Part shown: positions 16,300 through 23,415 of the stretch, piece after piece
How the letters are laid out: each line of letters opens with the position of its first letter
How positions within the stretch are numbered: position 1 is the stretch's first letter
NCBI GenBank assembly: GCA_003278845.1
Contig: QCCX01000009.1
Location: 1-40,513, forward strand
DNA length: 40,513 bases
Reading direction: 5' to 3'
DNA from: Prochlorococcus sp. AG-347-O22
GTDB lineage: Bacteria > Cyanobacteriota > Cyanobacteriia > PCC-6307 > Cyanobiaceae
The notes under the pieces: model-generated
What the model saw: only the letters and a program-made list of their open reading frames with translations
Told to the model about the DNA's origin: nothing
Databases searched by the model: none
Program-made: the position numbers and the translations under genes

Positions 16300-16303
16300 C
16301 CCC
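16285..16303 (-). terminator. Terminator of the 16332-16667 gene
   Basis: GGGGCTA (16285-16291) pairs over 7 bp with TAGCCCC (16297-16303); on the minus strand it is followed by TTTTTT. Next to it (16308-16326) is GATCAACTGTCAATCGATC, a version of the motif found beside many minus-strand hairpins further right. Confidence 0.85.
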
Positions 16304-16331
16304 AAGCGATCAACTGTCAATCGATCTAATT

Positions 16332-16667
16332 TTACAAGTATCCTCGACTATCTAGAAAGTCAAAAATTTCTTGTTCTCTAGAAATTCCCGCTTTTTTTGG
16401 TTTTAGGAAATCTAATAAATCAGCAACACATTGAATTTCAAAAATTAAATGTTTAGCATCTAATTCATCCCTCATCCAACTTGGTGCGACTTTAGGAGAG
16501 AGACAATTCTCTCTATCTAAAACCCACATAGAATTGCGGAACTCAGATTCTAACCATGCAAGTTTTCTTCTAGATAACTTCTTGTCAGCAATCCAATCTT
16601 CAAAGACTGAACGAAAAGTCCAATCTTCTTGGCGTTCATAAACGCCAGCACCATTAGTGATGGTCAT
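16332..16667 (-). CDS. Hypothetical element protein, 111 aa
   Basis: Soluble, Trp-rich protein: EDWTFRSVFEDWIADKKLSR, then RKLAWLESEFRNSMWVLDR and a C-terminal FDFLDSRGYL. No membrane segment or recognised motif. It is transcribed away from a region with a 16-nt direct repeat (16707, 16748), which may regulate it. Function unknown; an anti-phage or helper-interference role is conceivable only from the satellite context. Confidence 0.65.
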   Translation of the reverse strand: MTITNGAGVYERQEDWTFRSVFEDWIADKKLSRRKLAWLESEFRNSMWVLDRENCLSPKVAPSWMRDELDAKHLIFEIQCVADLLDFLKPKKAGISREQEIFDFLDSRGYL

Positions 16668-16706
16668 AGTATTAAATAATTAAGGTTTACAGTTAAGGGT
16701 TAGAGA

Positions 16707-16763
16707 CACTCCGAAGAGGGATTTTTCTCTAGAAATTAAATTAAGCTCACTCCGAAGAGGGAT
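16707..16763. promoter_or_regulatory. Direct repeat CACTCCGAAGAGGGAT x2 in a divergent promoter
   Basis: Exact 16-nt copies at 16707-16722 and 16748-16763 (41 bp apart, four helical turns). They lie between the minus-strand 16332-16667 gene and the plus-strand 16862 gene. Candidate operator for an element regulator. Confidence 0.6.
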
Positions 16764-16861
16764 AAATCGCTTAATTAAATAATATAGTTTTTTTTATTTT
16801 GTGTCTATCTTTTTGAGGGCGGTTTATGCCACTAAAAAATTGGCATATTTATAATTAAATT

Positions 16862-17110
16862 ATGGAAAAATTTACGTTGATAAATAAGGATAGATCAAGA
16901 ATAAAAGTGTTTGAACCTTTTGAAGATGTATCTAAGCCTTCACCAAGTATTGATGCAATGATGATTTCTTATGGTTGTGTTTACAAGAGAAGTAGTAAGC
17001 CAGTTATGAAGGGTTCAAGAGTAGAAACTATAGAAGCTGCAAGAAAAGAATATAAACAATTACTAGAAGAAGGTTGGAAGAAGACTTCTATATTTAGAAG
17101 TTACTTTTAA
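16862..17110 (+). CDS. DUF1651-like small protein, 82 aa
   Basis: Starts ATLINKDRSR-like (MEKFTLINKDRSRIKVFEPF) and ends with the family's REexAxxxYxxLxxxGWxx pattern (AARKEYKQLLEEGWKKTSIF). The same architecture occurs at 36927-37187 and 38235-38480 in this window. DUF1651 proteins are common in marine picocyanobacteria and of unknown function. This copy is more diverged, and rides in the mobile element. Confidence 0.6.
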   Translation: MEKFTLINKDRSRIKVFEPFEDVSKPSPSIDAMMISYGCVYKRSSKPVMKGSRVETIEAARKEYKQLLEEGWKKTSIFRSYF

Positions 17111-17223
17111 ACTTCCCAATCAATATCAAAATCTTCATCTAGATCTTCTTCTTCCATCTCATCCTCTAAAGCGAGATCTTCATCTAGTTCTTCTTCCATA
17201 TAATTTTTCTTTTTATCAATCAT
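17107..17223 (-). CDS. Acidic 38-aa peptide downstream of the recombinase
   Basis: MIDKKKNYMEEELDEDLALE then DEMEEEDLDEDFDIDWEV: about half Asp/Glu. Its ATG lies 2 nt after the recombinase stop, so the two are translationally linked. The last six residues, DIDWEV, equal the C-terminus of the 61-aa protein at 33433-33618, showing common ancestry of the tail. A DNA mimic or recombinase partner is a possibility by charge and position only. Confidence 0.6.
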   Translation of the reverse strand: MIDKKKNYMEEELDEDLALEDEMEEEDLDEDFDIDWEV

Positions 17224-17225
17224 TT

Positions 17226-18563
17226 TTAAACCGCTTGAAGTTCTCTAGCTTTTATAAATGCTTTTTTAGTAGTTGTAGTTTTAGCGTAATCATATGATTC
17301 AAGATGTGTTCTTAATGTATGCCCCATTGCATCAGCAACACTTCCCGCATCAATTCCTAATTGATGACCTCTTAATGAATAAGAATGTCTAAAGCTATAA
17401 CAACCAAGACTTTCACCTCTTTTAGCCATTAATGCTTTAAGAGAAATCCAACCCGCTTTCTGTTTTAACCATTTACCCATCTGATCACCAACGCCCTCAA
17501 CAGTTTTGCAATCTGGCATACATTGATAGGGAAGTTCTAATAGACCCGCTTTGTACAATCTGACTACTTCTTCATAATGAACATTGCCATCATTATCAAC
17601 TAAATAAAGAGGTTCTAATATTCTTGGTTTTGTTACGCCCTGACCCGATCTTTTTTCATACATACACCAAAGTTCATCTTTTCTCTTTTTATAAACTAAG
17701 TGTCTTAACTCAATAGGTCTTAAACCAAAAACAGCACAAAGCTTCATTGCATTGACCCATTTTTTAGCAGCGATTATGTGATGCGGTTGCCCTGTTTCTG
17801 TTGGTAGAGAATTTATTAAATTAATAAACTCTTGATCTTCTATTGATGCTTTTTTATTTTTAGCTTTTTTAGCTTTTTCAGATGGTCTTCCAATGTATTC
17901 TCTTAAGTCATCTGGTGGAAGCCATTGATTAGGATAAGTTTTCTTAGTAACACAATATTTTAAAAAAGAAGCTAAATTTCTCACTCTTTGTTCTCTAGCT
18001 CTACCACCAAGTTCATAAGTTAATGGTTTTGGTGCAATATTATTTCTTTTCATATAGGCAGTAACCTTTTCAATTCCATTTTTTGCACAAATTTCTAATA
18101 ATTTATCTGCATTTATTGGAGCATCTTTGGTTTTTAATAAGTTAACTGCATAATCAATGACAGGTTCATACTCTTTAGTCCAAGTTATATCTTTAATACC
18201 AGTTCCCATCTCTTTTTTATATTTTTCAAAATCTTCTTTAGCACCAACCCAATCATGAGAATAAGTTAATTTAGGAGCTAATCCCGCACATACAGCAACA
18301 GCAGAATCAAAATCACCGCCATTATTAGCCATCTCTACATAGATATTCCTAACTCGCGTAATAATATCTCCCATGTCTTGGGCAGAGTAAGAAAAAGGAA
18401 TATTATTTTTCATTAGTTGTGCAGATCTCATCCCTTCACCAGTTCTCACCTCTAATCTTGCAAGTCCTCTATGTTCTCTAACAGTCCAACCCTTTGCAGT
18501 AGAAGACCTTATGGCCATCTTAAAACCATTTACCCATGCTTCATTATTTTTAAGTTTGGGCAT
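17226..18563 (-). CDS. Tyrosine recombinase (integrase) of the tycheposon type
   Basis: 445 aa from ATG 18563 (MPKLKNNEAWVNGFK); the open frame to 18614 would run through the GTACGCA repeats and lacks merit. The C-terminal catalytic domain shows the Arg in VFGLRPIELRHLVYK, the His-x-x-Arg box YSFRHSYSLRGH, and the nucleophile in THLESYDYAKTT. The region 210-240 (LASFLKYCVTK) looks like the core-binding domain. It is larger than most phage integrases. It sits 214 bp from the tRNA-Pro it targets, as expected for this family, and its promoter overlaps the right-end repeats, so it may regulate itself. Confidence 0.9.
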   Translation of the reverse strand: MPKLKNNEAWVNGFKMAIRSSTAKGWTVREHRGLARLEVRTGEGMRSAQLMKNNIPFSYSAQDMGDIITRVRNIYVEMANNGGDFDSAVAVCAGLAPKLTYSHDWVGAKEDFEKYKKEMGTGIKDITWTKEYEPVIDYAVNLLKTKDAPINADKLLEICAKNGIEKVTAYMKRNNIAPKPLTYELGGRAREQRVRNLASFLKYCVTKKTYPNQWLPPDDLREYIGRPSEKAKKAKNKKASIEDQEFINLINSLPTETGQPHHIIAAKKWVNAMKLCAVFGLRPIELRHLVYKKRKDELWCMYEKRSGQGVTKPRILEPLYLVDNDGNVHYEEVVRLYKAGLLELPYQCMPDCKTVEGVGDQMGKWLKQKAGWISLKALMAKRGESLGCYSFRHSYSLRGHQLGIDAGSVADAMGHTLRTHLESYDYAKTTTTKKAFIKARELQAV

Positions 18564-18568
18564 TAATT

Positions 18569-18606
18569 TGCGTACATATATGCACAATGTACGCAATTTG
18601 TACGCA
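18569..18606. promoter_or_regulatory. Right-end GTACGCA site cluster in the recombinase promoter
   Basis: TGCGTAC at 18569 (inverted), GTACGCA at 18589 and 18600 (period 11). The same heptamer is paired at the left end (10314, 10324). Overlap with the recombinase start region suggests coupling of site occupancy and expression. Confidence 0.65.
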
Positions 18607-18695
18607 AAATGCAACCACAGAGTGTCTTCGGGTTATAACAAAGGTTGACTAGATATTGCACTAAATCCATTGACACTATTATAATCTAAGTAAGT

Positions 18696-18715
18696 AAAAC
18701 GCTTGTTATTACTGC
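18696..18715. repeat. Right copy of the end inverted repeat
   Basis: AAAACGCTT (18696-18704) and TTACTGC (18709-18715) are the reverse complements of AAGCGTTTT and GCAGTAA at the left end, with spacing 4 instead of 7. Confidence 0.6.
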
Positions 18716-18776
18716 AAAAATTCTTTTTGTGACTATGTTTACTAACATCCCTGTCATAGATTAGAATGATGTTTAG

Positions 18777-18850
18777 CGGGGCGTGGCGCAGCTTGGTAGC
18801 GCGGGTGCTTTGGGAGCACTAGGTCGCAGGTTCGAATCCTGTCGCCCCGA
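18777..18850 (+). tRNA. tRNA-Pro (anticodon TGG), intact copy and integration target
   Basis: Acceptor CGGGGCG/CGCCCCG pairs over 7 bp, the anticodon stem GGTGC/GCACT encloses TTTGGGA (anticodon TGG at 18811-18813), T arm CGCAGGTTCGAATCCTGTCG, discriminator A, followed by an encoded CCA (18851-18853). It is the only complete copy in the window; the ten partial copies around it are insertion scars. Its 5' flank differs from that of the displaced 5' halves, so the present promoter probably came with the element. Confidence 0.97.
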
Positions 18851-18873
18851 CCATTTAAAAACCAAGTCATACT

Positions 18874-18898
18874 AGCGAGTCTCCCAACTCGCTTTTTT
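18874..18898 (+). terminator. Terminator of tRNA-Pro
   Basis: AGCGAGT (18874-18880), loop CTCCCA, ACTCGCT (18887-18893) and T-run. Most 3' tRNA fragments further right carry a version of this hairpin with changed stem bases on both sides but the same TCCCA loop. Confidence 0.9.
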
Positions 18899-18925
18899 AT
18901 TTCTCAGAAGTCTCAATAATTTAAA

Positions 18926-18984
18926 TAGCGATTAAATAGCGATTATTTGTATAGCCTCGTATAACTTTGTCCAGTTAATCGCTA
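18926..18984 (+). repeat. Unit 1 left end: TAGCGATT pair
   Basis: TAGCGATT at 18926 and 18937 (11-bp period; the full 11-mer AAATAGCGATT is repeated). An inverted copy AATCGCTA lies at 18977. Between them is TTTGTATAGCCTCGTATAAC, related to sequence after the pairs of other units. The matching pair is at 23031/23042. Confidence 0.75.
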
Positions 18985-19134
18985 ACCATCACTAGGTTCA
19001 TTAAACCTCTAAATAAATAAAATAATCAATAAAGTTCCAATACTGAAAATTAAACTCCAACCCTGAGAATTAATTTTCAATTTAAAAATTATTTATATGT
19101 AATGAGTAAAAAACCTAAATAGGTTAAAAACCAT

Positions 19135-19458
19135 TTATTCACAAGACCTTTTACTTGATGATGACTGAATTAAATTACCCATCCAATTTTTAATATCTGA
19201 TAATACTTCCAAATCTAATTTGTAGTAAACCCATCTACCTTCTTGTCTATCAGAGATAAGACCTGAATCCTTAAGGATTTTTATATGATAGGAAATTTTA
19301 GATTGAGATAATCCAGTTACTTTAACTATGTCGCAAACACATATCTCTCCACCCATCATTAATTCAAGAATATTTATTCTAATCGGATCTGAGAGGGACT
19401 CCATTATCCCAATAAATTGATCACTATCAATCTTTTTAAGTTGTTCTAACAAAATCAA
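19135..19458 (-). CDS. arsR: ArsR-family repressor
   Basis: 107 aa, winged helix typical of SmtB/ArsR: LSDPIRINILELMMGGEICV then CDIVKVTGLSQSKISYHIKI and the wing DRQEGRWVYYKL. The ELMMGGEICVCD stretch carries the Cys-Val-Cys metal-binding motif of arsenite-sensing ArsR (ELCVCD). It is divergent from gap-arsJ and the ATCAA-N6-TTGAT boxes in the gap promoter are its likely sites. A C-terminal Cys (SKRSCE) may be a third ligand. Confidence 0.92.
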   Translation of the reverse strand: MILLEQLKKIDSDQFIGIMESLSDPIRINILELMMGGEICVCDIVKVTGLSQSKISYHIKILKDSGLISDRQEGRWVYYKLDLEVLSDIKNWMGNLIQSSSSKRSCE

Positions 19459-19504
19459 AAGATCATTAACTTTTTAAATACTAACCTAAAAAATTTAATT
19501 ACAC

Positions 19505-19542
19505 ATATCAAGAATTATTGATATATCAATTATTTTTGATAT
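19505..19542. promoter_or_regulatory. Two ArsR operators upstream of gap
   Basis: ATATCAA-N6-TTGATAT occurs at 19505-19524 and again at 19523-19542, sharing two bases. ATCAA-N6-TTGAT is the form expected for cyanobacterial ArsR. They lie between arsR and gap and can control both. Confidence 0.8.
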
Positions 19543-19568
19543 ATATTATATTAGGTTTTGATATTTCT

Positions 19569-20597
19569 ATGAAAATTGGAATTAACGGATTTGGAAGAAT
19601 TGGTAGGTTAGTTTTAAGAATTTTATGGGAAAGAAAAGATATTGAAATAACTCATATAAATGAAATTAATGGGGATTCTTTAACTGCATCTCATTTACTA
19701 GAGTTTGATTCTGTTCATGGTAAATGGAATAAAAAAATAGCTTCGAATGACAACGAAATAATAATTGAAGATAAAAAAATTTCCTTTACATCAATAAAGA
19801 ACTATCTTGATGTTCCATGGAATAAATCTTCGGTTGATCTTGTTTTGGAATGTACAGGTAAAAACAAAGCTCCTAAAGAATTAAATCCATACTTTGATTC
19901 TCTTGGAATAAAAAAAGTAATAGTTGCTTGTCCTGTGAAAGGAATTGTGGGAGGGGAACAAGCACTTAATATTGTTTATGGAATTAATCAAGCCCTTTAT
20001 AAACCTGAAAAACATAAATTAATTACAGCAGCATCCTGTACTACAAATTGCTTGGCTCCCATCGTAAAAGTTGTTAATGAAAATTTCTCAATTAAACATG
20101 GGGTTATAACAACTATTCATGACGTTACAAATACACAATCTCCAGTAGATTTTTACAAAAGTGACTTAAGAAGAGCAAGAGGATGCATGCAAAGCTTAAT
20201 ACCTACTACAACTGGATCAGCTAATGCGATTGCTGAAATTTTCCCTGAATTAGAAGGAAAACTAAATGGTCATGCAGTAAGGGTTCCACTTCTAAACGCC
20301 TCATTAACCGATATAGTTTTTGAATTAAATAAGGAAGTAACTGAAGAGCAAGTAAATAATGAATTTAAAAAAGCATCTGAAACATACTTAAAAGGTATTC
20401 TTGGATACGAGGAGAGACCCTTAGTATCCGCTGATTACTTAAATGACTGTAGAAGTTCAATAATTGATGGACTTTCAACGATGGTTGTAAATTCTAATTT
20501 ATTAAAGATTTATGCCTGGTATGACAATGAATGGGGTTATAGTTGCAGGCTTGCAGATCTTACTTCTTATGTAATTGAGAAAGAAAATAAATTTTAG
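19569..20597 (+). CDS. gap: Glyceraldehyde-3-phosphate dehydrogenase of the arsenate-detoxification type
   Basis: 342 aa from ATG 19569 ([20 protein letters not shown], Rossmann fold). The catalytic Cys is in [11 protein letters not shown], and [15 protein letters not shown] is the usual C-terminal signature. The longer frame from 19518 only covers the operator region. Next to arsJ and under ArsR boxes, it probably uses arsenate in place of phosphate to make 1-arseno-3-phosphoglycerate, which ArsJ exports. A glycolytic role under phosphate stress is the alternative. Confidence 0.92.
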   Translation: MKIGINGFGRIGRLVLRILWERKDIEITHINEINGDSLTASHLLEFDSVHGKWNKKIASNDNEIIIEDKKISFTSIKNYLDVPWNKSSVDLVLECTGKNKAPKELNPYFDSLGIKKVIVACPVKGIVGGEQALNIVYGINQALYKPEKHKLITAASCTTNCLAPIVKVVNENFSIKHGVITTIHDVTNTQSPVDFYKSDLRRARGCMQSLIPTTTGSANAIAEIFPELEGKLNGHAVRVPLLNASLTDIVFELNKEVTEEQVNNEFKKASETYLKGILGYEERPLVSADYLNDCRSSIIDGLSTMVVNSNLLKIYAWYDNEWGYSCRLADLTSYVIEKENKF

Positions 20598-20602
20598 TTT
20601 TT

Positions 20603-21859
20603 ATGAAGTTATCTAGCCTTCAACAATATAGTGTCGTTACCGCAAACTATTGGGCATTTACTCTTACTGACGGTGCATTGAGAATACTAGTTGTTGGTCA
20701 TTTTCATGAACTTGGTTATTCAACTCTGCAAATTGCTTTACTTTTTCTTTTCTATGAATTTTTTGGAATAATTACAAATCTTTTTGGAGGATGGATAGGG
20801 GCAAGATATGGGTTGAGACTTACTTTATGGATAGGAACAATTCTGCAAATTCTTGCTCTTTTCATGCTGATTCCAGTCAAAGAGAATTGGTCAATAATCT
20901 TTAGCGTCTCATACGTTATGTTAGCCCAAGCACTTAGTGGGGTAGCAAAAGATTTAAATAAAATGAGTGCAAAAAGTGCCGTTAAATCAATAGTTCCAGA
21001 TTCAGAAGAGAATAATCAAAATAGTCAAAAACAATTATTTAAGTGGGTTTCAATTTTAACAGGATCTAAAAATGCACTTAAGGGTGTTGGTTTCTTCCTA
21101 GGGGGTCTCTTATACAAGCTATTGGGCTTTAATAATGCAGTTGGAATAATGGGTTTAGGTCTATGCTTCGCATTCTTTTTAACTTTATGTCTTCCTAAAG
21201 ATTCAGGGAAAATGAAAAGAAAGCCAATTTTTAAAGACCTTTATTCAAAGTCTAAAGGTATTAATATTCTTTCAAGTGCAAGGTTTTTCTTATTTGGTGC
21301 AAGAGATGTCTGGTTTGTAGTAGCTCTTCCAGTATTTTTAGACATTTCTTTTGGATGGGATTATTTAGAAATAGGACTGTTCTTGGGTGGATGGATAATA
21401 ATCTATGGTTTCTTTCAAGTATTAGCTCCATTACTTAGAAAAGTATGGGGGAAAAATAATAGCCCAACAAAAACTACCGTTCAATTTTGGGGACTTATCT
21501 TGACGGTTATTCCTTTATTTATTGCAGGAGCATTAAACGGTGATAAATCATTAGGTCCTGTAATTGTTATTGGATTAATAATATTCGGCTTTATTTTTGC
21601 AATGAATTCATCTACTCATTCCTACTTGATTTTGGCTTATTCAGATAATGAGAAAGTAAGTTTAAATGTTGGTTATTACTATATGGCTAATGCAGCGGGA
21701 AGATTATTTGGAACCCTACTATCGGGCTTATTATTTATGCTCGGTAAAAATGCCACTATTGGTATGCAGTATTGTTTATATACTTCATCTATTTTGATTT
21801 TTATTGCTTGGCTTACTAGTTCTAAATTACCTTCCTATTCTTCCAACAGCTTCAATTGA
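20603..21859 (+). CDS. arsJ: ArsJ-type major facilitator exporter of 1-arseno-3-phosphoglycerate
   Basis: 418 aa with about 11-12 hydrophobic helices. The N-terminus NYWAFTLTDGALRILVVGHF and GVAKDLNKMSAKSAVK are typical ArsJ signatures. It follows gap by 5 nt; together they form the known gap-arsJ arsenate efflux pathway in the inner membrane. Its 3' end overlaps the pstS-like gene tail-to-tail by 33 nt, so the stop regions of both genes constrain each other. Confidence 0.92.
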   Translation: MKLSSLQQYSVVTANYWAFTLTDGALRILVVGHFHELGYSTLQIALLFLFYEFFGIITNLFGGWIGARYGLRLTLWIGTILQILALFMLIPVKENWSIIFSVSYVMLAQALSGVAKDLNKMSAKSAVKSIVPDSEENNQNSQKQLFKWVSILTGSKNALKGVGFFLGGLLYKLLGFNNAVGIMGLGLCFAFFLTLCLPKDSGKMKRKPIFKDLYSKSKGINILSSARFFLFGARDVWFVVALPVFLDISFGWDYLEIGLFLGGWIIIYGFFQVLAPLLRKVWGKNNSPTKTTVQFWGLILTVIPLFIAGALNGDKSLGPVIVIGLIIFGFIFAMNSSTHSYLILAYSDNEKVSLNVGYYYMANAAGRLFGTLLSGLLFMLGKNATIGMQYCLYTSSILIFIAWLTSSKLPSYSSNSFN

Positions 21860-22798
21860 TTTTTTTAAAATTTCACCTTTCAAGGGAACGAAACCCAAGG
21901 CAGGAGCTTTATCTTGGTATTCATCGCTGAGCAATTTATAGAATGTATCTTGAATTGCCTTAGTATTCCTTCCATTACCTGTTTCATAAGCAAGTATCCA
22001 AGTCAAAGTTGCTATTGGATAAGCTCCTTTAGCAGTAGGATTTGGATTTTTACCAGCCAAGTTCTTATCAAGAGTTATTCCATTTAAAGCTATCGCGCCT
22101 GATTCAGTATTAGGGGTAACGAATTCACCAGATAGGTTTTGAAGTGCAGCAGCCTTAACATTACCTTTAATGTATGACTGGTTTACATAACCGATTGCGC
22201 CAGGAGTGTTTTGAATAACACCTGCAACACCAGAATTGCCTTTTGCTCCAACTCCCGAAGGCCATTTAACAGATTTACCAGTACCTAGATTCCAGGTTTT
22301 AGAGAAAGCCTCCATAGAATTTGTAAAAGCTTTAGTCGTGCCTGAGCCATCAGAACGATGGGCCCAAGTTAATTTACCTGACTTACATCCTAATTCCTTC
22401 CAATTTTTAATCATTCCCATTGCTACTTGAACAGCTTGTTCTTGTGTTAGTTTCAAGTCGCAATCGTAGTTATATCCAAACGCAATTGTTCCACCTACCA
22501 TCGGTATTTGCACAAGTCCTCTAGTAACTTTTTTTATATCAGAATCTTTCATTGGATCGTCAGAGGCTCCAAAATTAACAGTTTCATCTATGAAAGCTTT
22601 TCTTCCAGATCCAGAACCTACTGCTTGATAATTAACTCTAGGGCCTCCAGATTTAGCTAAGTCAAAAAACCACCTAGTATAAATCTTCGAAGGAAATGAT
22701 GCACCAGCACCACTCAATCTTTTTGAAGCCATCGCAGATGGAGAAAGTATCAATGAAATTGCAGAAGATAAAATGAGAGTTTTTTTGAAAATACTCAT
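21827..22798 (-). CDS. pstS: Phosphate-binding periplasmic protein PstS (SphX-like)
   Basis: 323 aa with a signal peptide (MSIFKKTLILSSAISLILSP then SAMA). The mature protein starts KRLSGAGASFPSKIYTRWF and has GSGSGRKAFI and RSDGSGTTKAF, phosphate-contacting loops of the PstS family. It delivers phosphate to the Pst ABC transporter, encoded elsewhere. Two ATCAA-N6-TTGAT boxes 70-110 nt upstream tie it to the ArsR regulon, which is unusual for a Pho gene and suggests a binding protein chosen for phosphate over arsenate. Confidence 0.92.
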   Translation of the reverse strand: MSIFKKTLILSSAISLILSPSAMASKRLSGAGASFPSKIYTRWFFDLAKSGGPRVNYQAVGSGSGRKAFIDETVNFGASDDPMKDSDIKKVTRGLVQIPMVGGTIAFGYNYDCDLKLTQEQAVQVAMGMIKNWKELGCKSGKLTWAHRSDGSGTTKAFTNSMEAFSKTWNLGTGKSVKWPSGVGAKGNSGVAGVIQNTPGAIGYVNQSYIKGNVKAAALQNLSGEFVTPNTESGAIALNGITLDKNLAGKNPNPTAKGAYPIATLTWILAYETGNGRNTKAIQDTFYKLLSDEYQDKAPALGFVPLKGEILKKSIEAVGRIGR

Positions 22799-22869
22799 TA
22801 GCCACTTAGATTGAAGACAATTTATTTATAGCATCAAACAAAAAGCGAAATACAAAGATTAAGAAATGC

Positions 22870-22904
22870 ATCAAAATATTTTGATATAATCAATAATTAT
22901 TGAT
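22870..22904. promoter_or_regulatory. Two ArsR-type operators upstream of pstS
   Basis: Perfect palindromes ATCAAAATATTTTGAT (22870-22885) and ATCAATAATTATTGAT (22889-22904), both ATCAA-N6-TTGAT like those at gap. Spacing is 19 bp, about two helical turns. Confidence 0.75.
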
Positions 22905-22952
22905 ATATACGACCTGTTCGCTCTTTTTAAAAGCTTATTACTTTCATAAAAA

Positions 22953-22990
22953 AGAGGGTTTTATCCCTCTATGTTGGATCGACTGTCAAT
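22953..22990 (-). terminator. Minus-strand hairpin plus TTGACAGTCGATC motif
   Basis: AGAGGG (22953-22958) pairs with CCCTCT (22965-22970), with TTTTTT on the minus strand; next to it GGATCGACTGTCAAT (22977-22990). It has the same layout as motifs at 30021, 33206 and 36201. No minus-strand gene lies directly upstream now, so it is likely a leftover. Confidence 0.65.
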
Positions 22991-23013
22991 CAATGATATT
23001 TTACAGCTCCTAA

Positions 23014-23049
23014 AGCACTAGGTCTTTGTTTAGCGATTATTTAGCGATT
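23014..23049 (+). repeat. Unit 1 right end: tRNA scrap plus TAGCGATT pair
   Basis: AGCACTAGGTC (23014-23024), identical to tRNA-Pro positions after the anticodon, then TAGCGATT at 23031 and 23042 (11-bp period). Same heptamer pair as at 18926/18937, in the same orientation, so unit 1 has matching ends around the arsenate cassette. Confidence 0.75.
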
Positions 23050-23175
23050 AATTGTATATCTAAGGATAATTTTGTATAACTTTGGCCTATTTTTAAGACT
23101 CGTAATTTTGTAGATATAGCAACTAACAAGCTATAGCCTGACTTGTTTATTTAACCCACTGTCTCAAATTGGAGG

Positions 23176-23225
23176 GCGGGTGCTTTGGGAGCACTAGGTC
23201 GCAGGTTCGAATCCTGTCGCCCCGA
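23176..23225 (+). repeat. tRNA-Pro 3'-half fragment 1
   Basis: GCGGGTGCTTTGGGAG onward to CGCCCCGA is identical to the 3' part of the intact tRNA (46 of 46 nt from GTGC). CCA is not encoded. A GCTATAGC motif lies 46 nt before it (23130). Confidence 0.95.
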
Positions 23226-23244
23226 CTCTAATAATCCAAGTCAT

Positions 23245-23271
23245 AGACAGGTTTCCCAGCCTGTCTTTTTT
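23245..23271 (+). terminator. tRNA-derived terminator after fragment 1
   Basis: AGACAGG/CCTGTCT around a TTTCCCAG loop with T-run. The stem differs from the intact tRNA's terminator on both strands while the loop is kept. Confidence 0.85.
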
Positions 23272-23283
23272 ATTGGTTGAGAT

Positions 23284-23318
23284 ATGACATATTTGTATTT
23301 ATGTCATATTTATGTCAT
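23284..23318 (+). repeat. Unit 2 left end: ATGTCAT pair
   Basis: ATGACAT (inverted) at 23284, ATGTCAT at 23301 and 23312 (11-bp period). The order inverted-direct-direct is the same as in the recombinase promoter cluster (18569, 18589, 18600). Confidence 0.75.
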
Positions 23319-23415
23319 ATGACTAAATATTGAAAATTCAATTTTTCAATTTATTGTTCATAAGTGAAATCTTGTGATTTTAAATGTACTATTTGGAATA
23401 ATTCAAATTTCTTGA

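Larger units (their letters stand above)
10211..18850 (+). mobile_element. Tycheposon-like satellite element at tRNA-Pro(TGG)
   Basis: An 8.6-kb unit bounded by a tRNA-Pro 5' half on the left and the intact tRNA-Pro on the right. It carries a tyrosine recombinase next to the tRNA, two small HTH proteins, a VirE-type helicase, an HK97-type protease-capsid fusion, and several small unknowns. There is no portal, large terminase, tail or lysis gene. This matches what is published for tycheposons of Prochlorococcus, some of which are viral satellites: element DNA presumably enters particles completed by a helper phage. End sites (GTACGCA) occur at both ends. All recognisable genes have intact frames, so it may still be mobile. 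Confidence 0.85.

Noticed and set aside
18564..18614. Longer start for the recombinase
   Set aside because: The extra residues come from the GTACGCA repeats and do not look like protein.
10211..18850. Complete prophage
   Set aside because: A single virion gene is present; no terminase, portal, tail, or lysis genes, and the length is 8.6 kb.
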